Shown here: piece by piece, positions 17,660 to 27,198 of the stretch
Layout: each line of letters starts with the position of its first letter
How positions within the stretch are numbered: the first letter of the stretch is position 1
Source of the DNA: Larkinella humicola
Lineage (GTDB): Bacteria; Bacteroidota; Bacteroidia; Cytophagales; Spirosomataceae
Assembly: GCF_008727875.1 (NCBI RefSeq)
Contig: NZ_VTWS01000009.1
Location: 211,543 to 275,542 of the forward strand
DNA length: 64,000 bases
Reading direction: 5' to 3'
Made by a program: the position numbers and the translations under genes
The notes under the pieces: generated by a model
What the model was told of the DNA's origin: nothing
Seen by the model: the letters and a program-made list of their open reading frames with translations, nothing else
Databases searched by the model: none

Positions 17660-18865
17660 ATGTCGAACAAGTTCAATGCCTCCTCCCTTACTGAATATTG
17701 CAAATCATACGCCCGAAAAGTGGCGGGTGATTTTTTTGCCCATCATACCGTCATCAGCGGGCAGGAACTCCTAAAACTAAGCCCCGTCAGTCAGGTCAAT
17801 TTGTTCGTTATCAGCAGTCTGTCCGACAAATGGCGCAGCGATGCGGAGCGTTTTCGCAGTCCTTTTTTTGATTTTGAACACCCGGATGTCCGGCAGGCGA
17901 TGCAGGTGTTTATGAATACCGTGTCGCAACACATTTCGGTGCGCCGGGAACATCTGGAGCCGCTGCTGACCGAAGCCACCCGCCGGACGCTGATTCTGCT
18001 GTTCGACCCGCGCCACTATTTCGACGAAGCCCTGCGGAACCAGCCCGATTTTTCCCTGACGGCCGAAGCCGCGCACCAACTGACCCGCTATACCCAGATC
18101 AACAAGTTTGTTCCGGCGGCTATTGAAGACCGCATGAAGGGAAAAAGCGTCGTTTACGTCAACCAGGCCCTGAACTGGCTCGATGAAATTTTGATGCAGC
18201 GAAGCCGCGAGCTGGAAAAACCGGAGAAATACATTCCGTTGTTTTCGGAAAAACTGCTGCTCGACCCCGTGGTTTTGCTCCGTAAATCCTCCTACGAGTT
18301 TTCGCCCCCGCAACCGACGCCAACGGCGAACAAGTCCTTTTTTGATACTGAAGTGGAGAATACCGTCGTTCCGGCAACGCCCGCCGTTCCACCACCCGTC
18401 AACGGTTCGGGCCTGACGGTTAATGGCACACCCCCGGATGACGATGCCCCGGTACAACCGCTTTTTCTGTCGGATTCAGGTTCTTCCGTTGAACCGCCCG
18501 CACCGTCGATGCAGCCCAGCCAGGCAACCGCCCATCTGACCGAAACGTCGACGCTCGAAGAAAGCCTGAAAGTGGATGCCGAAACGACCGGCCCGGCTAC
18601 GGTTGGCGAAACCTTCTACCGCGCGCCCATCGAAAGCATCAGCAAAAGCATTTCGCTGAATCAGAAATTCATGTTTATCAATCAGTTGTTCAACGGCAAT
18701 GCGGCTTCCTACAACGAAGCGATTGAAGAACTGAACCGCGCAACGAGCTACGATCAGGCCCGCGATCTGGTTTCATACCGGTATGCCGCCCAGTATCTGT
18801 GGGACATGAGCAGCGACGAAGTGGCGATGCTGGTCGACATTCTGAAACGACGGTTTGCGGTGTAA
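17660..18865 (+). CDS. Conserved hypothetical protein with disordered middle
   Basis: I do not recognise the function. I choose the ATG at 17660 (MSNKFNASSLTEYCKSYARK, 401 residues); the frame is open 31 codons earlier, but that part covers the likely promoter zone. Residues 1-230 are well folded and helix-rich, with no signal peptide, so it is probably cytosolic. About 235-340 is low-complexity (Pro/Thr/Ser-rich, PATPAVPPPVNGSG), and about 345-401 is again helical (ISKSISLNQKFMFINQLFN, YAAQYLWDMSSDE). The last block resembles a short C-terminal domain seen in many Bacteroidota hypothetical proteins. Its stop codon abuts the stop of the convergent TraB gene with no gap. Confidence 0.7.
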   Translation: MSNKFNASSLTEYCKSYARKVAGDFFAHHTVISGQELLKLSPVSQVNLFVISSLSDKWRSDAERFRSPFFDFEHPDVRQAMQVFMNTVSQHISVRREHLEPLLTEATRRTLILLFDPRHYFDEALRNQPDFSLTAEAAHQLTRYTQINKFVPAAIEDRMKGKSVVYVNQALNWLDEILMQRSRELEKPEKYIPLFSEKLLLDPVVLLRKSSYEFSPPQPTPTANKSFFDTEVENTVVPATPAVPPPVNGSGLTVNGTPPDDDAPVQPLFLSDSGSSVEPPAPSMQPSQATAHLTETSTLEESLKVDAETTGPATVGETFYRAPIESISKSISLNQKFMFINQLFNGNAASYNEAIEELNRATSYDQARDLVSYRYAAQYLWDMSSDEVAMLVDILKRRFAV

Positions 18866-19720
18866 TTACTGCGGTTCGACCTGGTAGCCTTCCTTTTTCA
18901 GCAACTCGATCAGCCCCTGCGGACCGGGCAAATGCAGTGCGCCCACAGCGACGAAAGTGGGCCGTGAAGCCATCAGGCCCGGTAAACGCTTCATCCAGTT
19001 GTGGTTGCGCTCATCAAGCAGGTAGGTCATGTTGCCGAACGTATTCCCGGATTTTTCGTTTAGTTTCCACATGCCCTGCAAATCCTGTTTCAGGTACAGT
19101 TCCGTCACGGATTTGCTCATGTCGTGCATCTCGTCCTTTTCCTTCACCATTTCCACCAGGTGCTGCGCCTGTTTTTCCACCGGATCGTGGTCGAACAAAA
19201 AAGCCATCTGTTCCTCCATCGTTTCGAGCGCACTGACGGTTTTCCGGCGTTTGCGACCGTCGCTGGCAAAATACAGATCGAGCGGCAAGCCCGTGAAGCT
19301 GTTGAGCGTATCGGACTCTTTCTGAACGTAGGCCAGGCTGAGCATGGTGGCCGTCACGATGGGTTTCATCTGGTTGAAAAGCGCCAGATCGTAGCCCGTT
19401 CCCTTCTTGAATTCGTCGGCCACAAGCTTGTAATCCGTTTGCGACAGCAGTTTGTCCAGGCTTTTGTCGAGCATCAGCCCCCGCATGGCCATCGACAGCA
19501 TGGCCGACGAATCGACTTCGGTTTCGACCACCACGCCCTCCGCCCCTTCGTAGGCCGACTTGATTTTGGGATTCTGGTTCAGGTAGCTATCCTTCATAAT
19601 GTGGTAGGTACCAAAGAGATATGACGGTTTTTTTAGCCCATTCCCCGATACCTTCCACAGCAGGGATTGCGAAAATGTGGTCGTGGAGACGAGAACCAGT
19701 AAAAAAGAAAGCGTTTTCAT
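18866..19720 (-). CDS. TraB/GumN family protein
   Basis: 284-residue exported protein of the TraB/GumN (Tiki-like) family, a putative metalloprotease or pheromone-shutdown fold. Signal peptide residues 1-18 (MKTLSFLLVLVSTTTFSQ). The family blocks are LFGTYHIMKDSYL with the conserved His near residue 41, GVVVETEVD, and near the end AVGALHLPGPQGLIELLKK containing the second GxxH motif. The length matches single-domain members of Bacteroidota. It lies 19 bp downstream of the ABA4-like gene and is probably co-transcribed. Enzymatic activity in bacteria is not established. Confidence 0.88.
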   Translation of the reverse strand: MKTLSFLLVLVSTTTFSQSLLWKVSGNGLKKPSYLFGTYHIMKDSYLNQNPKIKSAYEGAEGVVVETEVDSSAMLSMAMRGLMLDKSLDKLLSQTDYKLVADEFKKGTGYDLALFNQMKPIVTATMLSLAYVQKESDTLNSFTGLPLDLYFASDGRKRRKTVSALETMEEQMAFLFDHDPVEKQAQHLVEMVKEKDEMHDMSKSVTELYLKQDLQGMWKLNEKSGNTFGNMTYLLDERNHNWMKRLPGLMASRPTFVAVGALHLPGPQGLIELLKKEGYQVEPQ

Positions 19721-19739
19721 CAGTGTAAAAAATAGCGTA

Positions 19740-20165
19740 TCAATAAATGGTCTGCTGTTTCATGGATCGAACGCCGAGGTACAGCAGTAAACCGACCGGG
19801 CCCAGCAGAAAACAGAACAGCAGACACGGAATCATCCAGCCGTGCGGTACTTTCCGGCGTTTGCTGTCGCGCAACATCCAGCTTCCCACCGTCAGATCGA
19901 ACGCCAGGTAGTGAATCCAGCCGGCCAGCAAGGCGGCACCCTGGCTGAATAACGTTTTTATTCCCGCCAGCGTGCTAAACGATTGCCAATCCAGGCCACT
20001 ATCTCCAAAAAAAAGATAATAGATGTAAAAAACCGCCAGCAGGGCCGGAATTGGAAGCATTTTGGTGAGCCAATCGGTGGGTGCCCAGCGGGGCGCAAAG
20101 AGCATCAGCAACCATTGCGGCAATACGAGTGTATTGACGATTTGAAAGACAGTATCGGTTGACAT
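19740..20165 (-). CDS. ABA4-like family membrane protein
   Basis: 141-residue integral membrane protein with four hydrophobic segments (about 10-26, 37-54, 74-92, 108-132). VLPQWLLMLFAPRW at the start and the central WIHYLAFDLTVGSWMLRD block are the signature of the ABA4-like family (DUF4281), named after a plant protein needed for neoxanthin synthesis. The bacterial role is unknown; isomerase or carotenoid-related activity is only suggested by the plant name. It precedes the TraB/GumN gene on the same strand and is divergent from the second susC. Confidence 0.85.
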   Translation of the reverse strand: MSTDTVFQIVNTLVLPQWLLMLFAPRWAPTDWLTKMLPIPALLAVFYIYYLFFGDSGLDWQSFSTLAGIKTLFSQGAALLAGWIHYLAFDLTVGSWMLRDSKRRKVPHGWMIPCLLFCFLLGPVGLLLYLGVRSMKQQTIY

Positions 20166-20320
20166 CAGTTTGGTGTTGACAGGACAAAGTATAGAAAGTT
20201 ATTGATAGCAGAACAAAAACCGCCCCAATCTGCCGCGCCATTCAGAAAAATGATCGTACGTCGCAACCCGATCCGAAAGCGCCTTCCATTCATCACAGAC
20301 GTTTTTTTTCTTTCCTAAAA

Positions 20321-20339
20321 ATTTAGTTACTTACTAAAT
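20321..20339. promoter_or_regulatory. Palindrome upstream of second susC
   Basis: ATTTAGT-TACTT-ACTAAAT, 7-bp perfect arms, 47 bp before the susC start. Its size and position suit an operator or part of the 5' leader; no cognate regulator is apparent. Confidence 0.35.
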
Positions 20340-20385
20340 GGACGATCATTCTTCGTCTTATTTACAGGTTTTTTATCAACATTCT

Positions 20386-23300
20386 ATGAAATCAAAACTA
20401 TTTCATGTGAAAAGTGGCTTTCATGGGCTACTCTTTGTCCTTTTTCTGCTGGTCGGCCGGGAAATTCAGGCCCAAACTATGACGTATACCTTCCAGGGGA
20501 AGGTAACGACAAAAAACGATGGCAAGCCGATGCCCGGCGCAGCGGTAGGGGTCATTGGCACCACGTCCGGCGGCATTTCCGACCAAAATGGTGCCTATCG
20601 TTTTACGGCTAATTTAACCCCCGGCACCTACACGCTCCAGTTCAGTTCCATTGGTTACCAGACACAGCGGCAGAGCGTTACGCTCTCGCAGACTACCACC
20701 GTTTCGACCGACGGTAGCCTGGCCGATGATGCCCTGGGCCTCGACGAAGTGGTTGTTACCGGAACGTCCGGCGCCACCAGCCGGAAACAACTGGGTAATA
20801 CCATTGCGACCGTGCAGGCCAAGGACCTGCAACTCTCAGCCGCCACCTCGATTGATCAGGCACTGGCGGGTAAAGTGTCCGGCGCGCAGATTACCCAGAA
20901 CTCCGGGAACCCCGCCGGTGGCATCAGCGTGCGGCTGCGGGGTCCCAGCACCATCGTCGGCTCGTCCGATCCGCTCTACATTGTCGATGGCGTGATCGTC
21001 AACAACGATTCGCGGGAACTGATCGACTTGGGAGGTTACTCGCAAAACCGCCTGGTCGACATCAACCCGAACGACATCGAGCGCATCGAAATCATCAAAG
21101 GTGCGGCCGCAGCGGCCATTTACGGGTCGCGGGCCAACAACGGGGTCGTACAGATTTTCACCAAACGGGGCCAGGAAGGCCGCCCGACGATTACGTTTTC
21201 CACCCAGTTTCGGTTAAGTGACATTCGGAAAACGCTGCCTTACAACGAACACCCCGCTACGTTTGCCAACGCGACCGTAACGGACAAGACGCAGACGCCG
21301 GTTACGCGCTACGATCTCCAGAAAGACATTTTCCGAACCGCCACCGGCCACGAGCAATACCTGTCGGTTTCGGGTGGAACGCCCACGACCCAGTATTTTT
21401 TCTCCGGGTCGCTGTTTGCCAATCAGGGCATTGTTCAGGGGTCGGATTTCAGCCGGGCTTCCAGCCGGATGCGCATTCAGCAGACGCTGACCAAGTGGGC
21501 GACGCTGAGCATCGGTTCGGCGTATACCTACAGCAACAGCAAGGAAATTCCGAATGGCGGGATCAACGAAGCCTACGGTGCGCTCACCGGTTTTATTTTC
21601 AGCAACAACTTCATCAATCCGCAACCCGATCCGGCCACGGGCGTTTATCCCTCGACGGCCCCGGTTTCGGTGGTGCGTCGCACGAACCCGCTGGAAGCCA
21701 TTGCGCGCTTCGATTTCCGCCAGCGGACGAGCCGCTACATCGGTGATGCCCAGCTTAACCTGACGCCCCTGCCCGGTTTAGGCATCGACTTCACGTTCGG
21801 TCTGGATACGTATTCCCAACTGGCCACGGGCTACATTCCGCCCAACAACACGACGCCCTCGTACAACGCCGGGTATTCGCGCAAAAGCGAAGCGTCGATT
21901 TTGCAGTTGAACAACGACCTGAACATTCGCTACCAGGCCAGCCCCACCGAATGGCTGAAATCCACGACCGGCATCGGCGCTACCTTGCAATACGACCGCA
22001 GCTTCACGACGGGCATCACCGCCCAGCAGTTGGGCGTTTTCGGCCAGACCGTGAACAACGGGGCCAACATCCTCGCGGCCGAAAGCCGTACTGAACGGAG
22101 TTTCTTTGGCGTATTCGCGCAGCAAACCTTTGGTTTGTTCAACCGGTTTTTCGTGACAGCCGCCGGTCGGGTGGATGCCGCTTCGGTCTACGGGATCGAC
22201 AACCGCTGGCAGTTTTACCCCAAGGTGAGCGGTTCGTACGTCGTGTCGGACGAATCGTTCTGGAAAAACTCGTCGCTGGCAAACGCCTTGCCGGACTTCA
22301 AAATTCGGGCGGCCTGGGGACAAGCGGGTAACCTGACGGCCATCGGTCCCTACGACCGGTTTACCAACTATTCGCCGGTTTCGGTGGGCGGACAGGTGGG
22401 CTATGCTGCTCCCGCGCAGTTGGGCAACTTCAGCGTGAAACCCGAACGGCAAACTGAACTCGAAATCGGAACGGATTTCAGTCTGGCCAAAAACCGCATC
22501 GGCGTGGAGTTTACCTATTACCACAAGGAGGTGAAGGATTTGATTCTAAACCGCACGCTGTCGCCGAGCAGTGGCTACAACAACCGGTTTGTCAACATCG
22601 GTACCATGACCAACCGCGGTTTTGAAGTGCTGGTGCGGGCGATTCCTGTTGAGACGAAAAACGTTCGCTGGAACATTACCGCGACCTATACGCAGAATAA
22701 AAACGTGACCGACGGTGTCGAAGGCAACGGCGTGCTGCCTTTCGCGGGCGGTTTTGGGCAGGTGGCGGCCGTCAACGGCTACCCACTGGGCGCTTTTTAC
22801 GCCACGTTTTTTGCCCGTAATCCCGACGGAAGCCTGTTGCTGACGCCGGGCGGTTTGCCCCAGCGCGAGCGGGGGATTCAGGGTGCCAACGGTACATACA
22901 CCGTTCAACGGGCCGCAGACGGCCAGCCGAGCGGCACGATTTTGAGCAAGGTGATCGGTAACCCCAACCCGACCGCCATCTACTCGCTGATCAACGAAGT
23001 AGCGGTGGGATCGCGCTGGTCGTTCCGGATGCAGTGGGATGCCATGCAGAATTTCGACGTGTTCAACTTCACCAAGCGCGTGGGCGACCGCGATCTGTAC
23101 GGCGGTTTGAAAGGCTACGAGCCCGAACTGCGCGGAGAAGTTCCGAAAGGCACGAGTGCTGCCCTGTTCAGTATTTTTGAAAACTGGATCGAAGACGGTT
23201 CGTTTGTCAAACTCCGGGAGTTGTCGGCAGCTTATACGGTGACTCCTAAATTCTGGGGCTTCCGCAACGTGCGGTTCAGCGTAGCGGGTCGCAACCTGCT

Positions 23301-23433
23301 GTCGATCGACAACTACAGCGGCTACGATCCGGAAACCAATGCGGCCGGTCAATCCAATGCCGTTCGGGGCTTCGACTTCGTGGAGGTTCCCATTCCGCGC
23401 ACGCTGACGGTAGGCATCAACGCAACGTTTTAA
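20386..23433 (+). CDS. SusC/RagA family TonB-linked outer-membrane transporter
   Basis: 1015-residue TonB-dependent barrel partnered with the following SusD. I start at ATG 20386 (MKSKLFHVKSGFHGLL), which gives a signal peptide ending REIQAQ; the upstream in-frame ATG at 20338 lies inside a palindromic leader. Domains: carboxypeptidase-regulatory-like sandwich (about 35-115), plug from LDEVVVTGTSGATSRKQLG (about 120-250) with LRGPSTIVGSSDPLYIVDGV and ANNGVVQIFTKRGQEG, and a barrel ending VGINATF. The plug entry differs from the EVVVVGYG of the other two copies, so it belongs to a different SusC subfamily. There is no STN domain and no enzyme gene alongside. Confidence 0.94.
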   Translation: MKSKLFHVKSGFHGLLFVLFLLVGREIQAQTMTYTFQGKVTTKNDGKPMPGAAVGVIGTTSGGISDQNGAYRFTANLTPGTYTLQFSSIGYQTQRQSVTLSQTTTVSTDGSLADDALGLDEVVVTGTSGATSRKQLGNTIATVQAKDLQLSAATSIDQALAGKVSGAQITQNSGNPAGGISVRLRGPSTIVGSSDPLYIVDGVIVNNDSRELIDLGGYSQNRLVDINPNDIERIEIIKGAAAAAIYGSRANNGVVQIFTKRGQEGRPTITFSTQFRLSDIRKTLPYNEHPATFANATVTDKTQTPVTRYDLQKDIFRTATGHEQYLSVSGGTPTTQYFFSGSLFANQGIVQGSDFSRASSRMRIQQTLTKWATLSIGSAYTYSNSKEIPNGGINEAYGALTGFIFSNNFINPQPDPATGVYPSTAPVSVVRRTNPLEAIARFDFRQRTSRYIGDAQLNLTPLPGLGIDFTFGLDTYSQLATGYIPPNNTTPSYNAGYSRKSEASILQLNNDLNIRYQASPTEWLKSTTGIGATLQYDRSFTTGITAQQLGVFGQTVNNGANILAAESRTERSFFGVFAQQTFGLFNRFFVTAAGRVDAASVYGIDNRWQFYPKVSGSYVVSDESFWKNSSLANALPDFKIRAAWGQAGNLTAIGPYDRFTNYSPVSVGGQVGYAAPAQLGNFSVKPERQTELEIGTDFSLAKNRIGVEFTYYHKEVKDLILNRTLSPSSGYNNRFVNIGTMTNRGFEVLVRAIPVETKNVRWNITATYTQNKNVTDGVEGNGVLPFAGGFGQVAAVNGYPLGAFYATFFARNPDGSLLLTPGGLPQRERGIQGANGTYTVQRAADGQPSGTILSKVIGNPNPTAIYSLINEVAVGSRWSFRMQWDAMQNFDVFNFTKRVGDRDLYGGLKGYEPELRGEVPKGTSAALFSIFENWIEDGSFVKLRELSAAYTVTPKFWGFRNVRFSVAGRNLLSIDNYSGYDPETNAAGQSNAVRGFDFVEVPIPRTLTVGINATF

Positions 23434-23496
23434 CGATTTTATCTGGTAAACCGGGGGCAGCTTCGGCGGTCTCCTGTTCTTTCCAATCCATTTGAT

Positions 23497-24798
23497 ATGA
23501 AGCCAACACGATTAATCATTTTCTTCGCTTTTCTGCTGCTGGCGGGCTGTAAGCTCGACATCACCAACCCCAACGGCCCCACCGACGCCCAGGTGCTCAG
23601 CACCCGCGACGGCATGATTACGCTCAGCATCGGGATGCGGCAGTTTTATTCGACTTCCGCGCTCGAATCGCTGCTGCTGGCCCCCGGCACCACCACGCGC
23701 GAAATCAAAGGAATTACGACCTTTACGAATATTCTGGAGCTGGAAGCGGGCGGTACGGGCCTGCCCACGTTCAACGGGAACGTGCTGGGCCTCTGGCTGC
23801 GGATGCTGCGGGTCATGGGCATGGCCGAGGATCTGATCGCCAATGCGCCCACGGTTTTAGCCAACGAACCGGCCCTTCGCAGTGGCATTGTCGCCCACGC
23901 CAATCTGTTCAAGGCAATGGCCCTCGGCGGACTCGCCACGGCTTTTGAGCAGGTGCCGCTGCAAACCAACAAAACCGGGTCTGTGACGTTCTCCGACCGC
24001 AAAGCCGCCCTGACCGAAGCCATCCGGCTGCTGGACGAAGCCGCTTCGCTCGTGGCAACCAACCCGCCAACGGCGACGTTCACCACCCAGGTAACGGGGG
24101 CCGATTTCGATCTGGTCAACACCATTCAGGCCTACCGGGCGCGGTATAATCTGGCGGCAGGCAATTACCCGGCGGCACTGGCCGCGGCCAATGCGGTGAA
24201 TCTGACGGCTCGCTCGCAGTTTGTGTACAACACGCAAAGCCCGAATCCGATTTACCAGCAGGTGCAGATTTCGGCGAACTACGCGCCCCGGGCCACGCTG
24301 GGCTTACCGGCCACGCTGCTCGAAGCGGGCGACGGTCGGCTGGCGTTTTACCTGTCGACACCCGATAAAACCGTCAATGGCGAAGCCCTGAAAACGCTCA
24401 AAGGGTTTTTCGACGCCATCGACCGGCCCATTCCAGTGTATATGCCCGACGAGGTGCGGCTGATTCGGGCGGAAGCCCTGGTGCGCAGCAATGGCGACCT
24501 GAATGCCGCCGTAGCCGACATCAACGCCGTTCGGACGCAGCGAACCGGTGATCCGTTCGGGGTGTATCCCGGACTGGCTGCTTACGCCGGAGCCGTTACA
24601 GCGGAAGCGTTGTTAACGGAGATTTACAAGCAACGCGGAACCGAACTGTTCCTGACCGGGCTGCGGCTCGAAGACAGCCGCCGGTTTGGACGCCCCGCCC
24701 CGCCGACCAGTCTGACGGAACGCAACCGGAATTTCTACCCGTATCCCGACCAGGAGCGGTTAACGAATCCGAATACCCCCGCTGATCCGGCGATTTGA
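23497..24798 (+). CDS. RagB/SusD family outer-membrane lipoprotein
   Basis: 433-residue SusD-like lipoprotein with lipobox LLLAGC (Cys18), beginning 63 bp after the preceding susC. SusD features are the LDITNPNGPTDAQVLSTRDG opening, an all-helical middle with tetratricopeptide-like packing, and DEVRLIRAEALVRSNGDLNA, which matches the conserved late SusD helix. It ends YPYPDQERLTNPNTPADPAI. It is shorter than the other two SusD proteins, in keeping with the divergent SusC partner. The ligand is unknown. Confidence 0.9.
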   Translation: MKPTRLIIFFAFLLLAGCKLDITNPNGPTDAQVLSTRDGMITLSIGMRQFYSTSALESLLLAPGTTTREIKGITTFTNILELEAGGTGLPTFNGNVLGLWLRMLRVMGMAEDLIANAPTVLANEPALRSGIVAHANLFKAMALGGLATAFEQVPLQTNKTGSVTFSDRKAALTEAIRLLDEAASLVATNPPTATFTTQVTGADFDLVNTIQAYRARYNLAAGNYPAALAAANAVNLTARSQFVYNTQSPNPIYQQVQISANYAPRATLGLPATLLEAGDGRLAFYLSTPDKTVNGEALKTLKGFFDAIDRPIPVYMPDEVRLIRAEALVRSNGDLNAAVADINAVRTQRTGDPFGVYPGLAAYAGAVTAEALLTEIYKQRGTELFLTGLRLEDSRRFGRPAPPTSLTERNRNFYPYPDQERLTNPNTPADPAI

Positions 24799-24809
24799 TA
24801 TGAAATTGG

Positions 24810-24853
24810 TTTATTCCTGCCGGTATTCAAAATTGAACACCGGCAGGAATAAA
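24810..24853. terminator. Hairpin terminator between susD and convergent OMP gene
   Basis: Perfect 15-bp arms at 24810-24824 (TTTATTCCTGCCGGT) and 24839-24853 with a 14-nt loop; each outer end is A/T-rich, so it can terminate both the plus-strand susD and the minus-strand OMP gene. Confidence 0.85.
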
Positions 24854-24871
24854 TATTTTGCTCGAATTAAA

Positions 24872-25676
24872 TTACCAGCCCAAACCGATGACGGCGTTGA
24901 CGCGGAGAGCAAGGCTGGGCTGATACGTATTTTTATAAAAGTCCCCGAGTGCACGACCCGGCCCGTAAACATGGTTTTTCTCCCGTTTTGGAATAGTGAT
25001 TTCTGGTCCAACATTGAGATCGACAAAACCCCGTCGCCCGATCCGGCGTTGAAATCCCCACATGGCTGAAAGCAGTGGTGCGCCATACGCCCCCCCCTAT
25101 ATCATAATTATTCGTCCCTGCGGATGATCCAGTTTTTGTATCATAGCGGTGTTCGATGACTCGAACCGAAAGCGCCCGAGTATATTGAATACCAATGTAG
25201 TTTCCCGAGAAATTATTGGCCGCTTTTCCTTCCCGGATGCGTTTTGCCATATCGTAATAAAACCGAGTTCCTACTTTGGCATAAACAAATCCTCTGAACA
25301 TTCTATCGGTATCAATATAAGTTCCATTATTATAATAAGGCACCGCAAATTGATCATACTTATTGTACCGAAGCATAAAATCAAACCCAGCCATCACCGA
25401 AAAAGAAGGCGTTATTTTCCGTTCCACCGATACATCCGCGTTCAGACCAATTCGGAATGAAGGCCTTCCCGTAAAATCCCGATCCCCGGCATTCGGCCAG
25501 AATCCCAGTTTGAACAGCGTTTTCTCCTCCACATTGGCCCGTGTGATGTAGCGATAAAACCGCTTGAGTTCGCTGGTGGTGATCGTGCTGTCTTCCTGAG
25601 AATAGGTCGTTTGCTGGGCGAAAACGGAAGATAATCCCCAAAACATCGCAAAAGTAAAAACGGCAATCGCCTTCAT
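24872..25676 (-). pseudogene. Outer-membrane beta-barrel protein, frameshifted in a G8 tract
   Basis: The frame starting at ATG 25674-25676 (MKAIAVFTFAMFWGLSSVFA signal peptide) encodes barrel-like strands (RPSFRIGLNADVSVERKI, FSVMAGFDFMLRYNKYD) until YDIGGG. There an 8-G run (25090-25097 on the plus strand) shifts reading into a frame that gives an unlike tail. With one G fewer, the protein continues as AYGAPLLSAMWGFQRRIGRR and ends ALRVNAVIGLGW at 24872, giving about 267 residues and a proper terminal aromatic residue. So either the gene is broken or phase-variable, or the base count is wrong. It lies downstream of the sigma/anti-sigma/DUF4097 module. Family unknown beyond the barrel-type OMP. 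Confidence 0.75.
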
Positions 25677-25709
25677 ATCCAATTTGTTTAGTATTTCTGT
25701 CAACCTCTT

Positions 25710-26606
25710 TTACTTCGCCAGCGTCACCCCGCCCACGCTTGGCTGAATGACCATTGGGCTGTATGAATTCGTTACGGAAATGATGCCTTTACTACCACTG
25801 GATGAATACCGAAAGCGTCGCTTGTGGGCACTCAGGTGTCCGCTGTAGAGTTCCGGCACCTGAATCGTCGAAAACGTCGTTTCGATCTCATACTGAAAAT
25901 CGTCCAGCCGTTTGGGATACAGAAAAACCTCGGTGCGGGCGGCCTGAACGGTCAGGGCCGTCAGGCTGGTGACGGGCTGAATCGAGAGTTTGCCATACCG
26001 GCTTTGAATGGTGCCGTTGCCGCTCAGGTCGCGGAGGGTGATTTCGGCTTTTTCGGCTTTGATGGTGAAAAAACCGCCCAGCTCCGTCGCATCGATGTCG
26101 CCATAGTCGGAGATAACCGTTGTTTTTCCGTTCAGGCTGAAAAGAGAGAGTTTACCAAATTCCATCTTCAAACTCGTGTCGCCAGCCAGATCGCTGAGAA
26201 TCACGTCGCCGAAGGTATTCTGGAGGCTTACGGCGCAGCGCGTCGGCACCCAGATTTCATAAACCGCCTTCAGATTGCCCTTGATCGCGCCCGCCCGCTG
26301 CGGAATCGTGAAGCGGTTGGAAAGATCGATGACGTTGTTGCGGGTTTGAATGTCGTAGTTCAGGTACCCCAGTTCGCGTTCGGCCACCTCGCGCTCCGGG
26401 TGTTTGGCAATCAGTTTCAGCCGCACCAGCACCGTTGTTTTGCTCCAGCCTTTGATCGTAATGTCGGCTTTCTGGGCCGTCAGGTTCACGCGCTGGCCGA
26501 CGCTGTAGGGCAGTTCTTTTTCCACGGTTTTCGTCACCACCTGCAGCCGGGTTTGGGCCAGGGTGGAAATCGTCACGAAAGTCAGTAGAAAAAGCAGCGT
26601 TTTCAT
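25710..26606 (-). CDS. DUF4097-type beta-strand repeat protein
   Basis: 298-residue exported protein. Signal peptide ends near STLAQ (residue 18). The body is a right-handed repeat of short beta strands (GDVILSDLAGDTSLKMEFG, GDIDATELGGFFTIKAEKA, GNGTIQSRYGKLSIQP), as in DUF4097/putative auto-transporter adhesin head domains. Its ATG overlaps the stop of the anti-sigma-like gene (ATGA), so it is translationally coupled. Proteins of this family are common third genes in Bacteroidota ECF modules and probably act at the envelope. The molecular role is unknown. Confidence 0.85.
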   Translation of the reverse strand: MKTLLFLLTFVTISTLAQTRLQVVTKTVEKELPYSVGQRVNLTAQKADITIKGWSKTTVLVRLKLIAKHPEREVAERELGYLNYDIQTRNNVIDLSNRFTIPQRAGAIKGNLKAVYEIWVPTRCAVSLQNTFGDVILSDLAGDTSLKMEFGKLSLFSLNGKTTVISDYGDIDATELGGFFTIKAEKAEITLRDLSGNGTIQSRYGKLSIQPVTSLTALTVQAARTEVFLYPKRLDDFQYEIETTFSTIQVPELYSGHLSAHKRRFRYSSSGSKGIISVTNSYSPMVIQPSVGGVTLAK

Positions 26607-27196
26607 ATCGTTAAAATCCGGACGAGTTCTTTGGTCACCTCAGCGCGTTCGTTTTCAATCTTGATCTGGGCCTGCACCAGCGCCGGGTCGTTGCCAAACA
26701 CCAGCAATTCCTGCTCAACGGCTTCTTTCCGGCTGCTCAGTTCGTTCAGGTGCTGTTTCAGTTCCTTCACTTCCGGTTTCTGACACACAACGGTTTGCTG
26801 CGCACACTGCTCGTCAATAAAACGTTCAACTTTCTGATCAGCAGCCGATTGCAGCGGCTCCGACGCCACCGTCAATTCCGTTTCAACGACTTCGGTTTGG
26901 TAGCTAATCGTCACTTTTTCGTCGGAAGCCGGTCGCACAACCAGCCAGGCTCCCGTCACTACCGCAGCGGCTGCGGCTGCCCACCTGAATGAATACTTCC
27001 AGAGCGCCCGAACCACCGGTTTTTCCAGTTGCCCGGCAATCTGTTCCCAGGCATCGGCTTTCGGGTCAAAAACCGGCAAGTCGTCCAGCGCCCGGTCAAT
27101 CGTTGCATCCGCCCGCAAATCCGCGTCGATCCGATCCCACAGATCGGGCCGGGGTTCGTGTTCGGGCAGTTGTTGCAGTGCTTTCGTCCAGTTCAT
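26603..27196 (-). CDS. Membrane-anchored anti-sigma factor-like protein
   Basis: 197 residues from ATG 27194-27196. A GTG two codons earlier overlaps the sigma-factor stop (GTGA) and may be the real coupled start. Residues 1-65 are a cytosolic acidic helical region (RPDLWDRIDADLRADATIDR) that would bind the sigma factor. One membrane helix follows (about 69-88, WAAAAAAVVTGAWLVV), then a periplasmic part ending in a coiled-coil (about 140-195, ELKQHLNELSSRKEAVEQEL). Context and topology argue for an anti-sigma factor, although no zinc-binding ZAS motif is present. It is the second gene of the coupled sigma-antisigma-DUF4097 set. Confidence 0.75.
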   Translation of the reverse strand: MNWTKALQQLPEHEPRPDLWDRIDADLRADATIDRALDDLPVFDPKADAWEQIAGQLEKPVVRALWKYSFRWAAAAAAVVTGAWLVVRPASDEKVTISYQTEVVETELTVASEPLQSAADQKVERFIDEQCAQQTVVCQKPEVKELKQHLNELSSRKEAVEQELLVFGNDPALVQAQIKIENERAEVTKELVRILTI

Positions 27197-27198
27197 CG

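Noticed and set aside
18863..18868. Zero-gap convergent stops as an overlapping regulatory unit
   Set aside because: Adjacent TAA codons on opposite strands are unusual but compatible with ordinary gene packing; no hairpin or other signal supports more.
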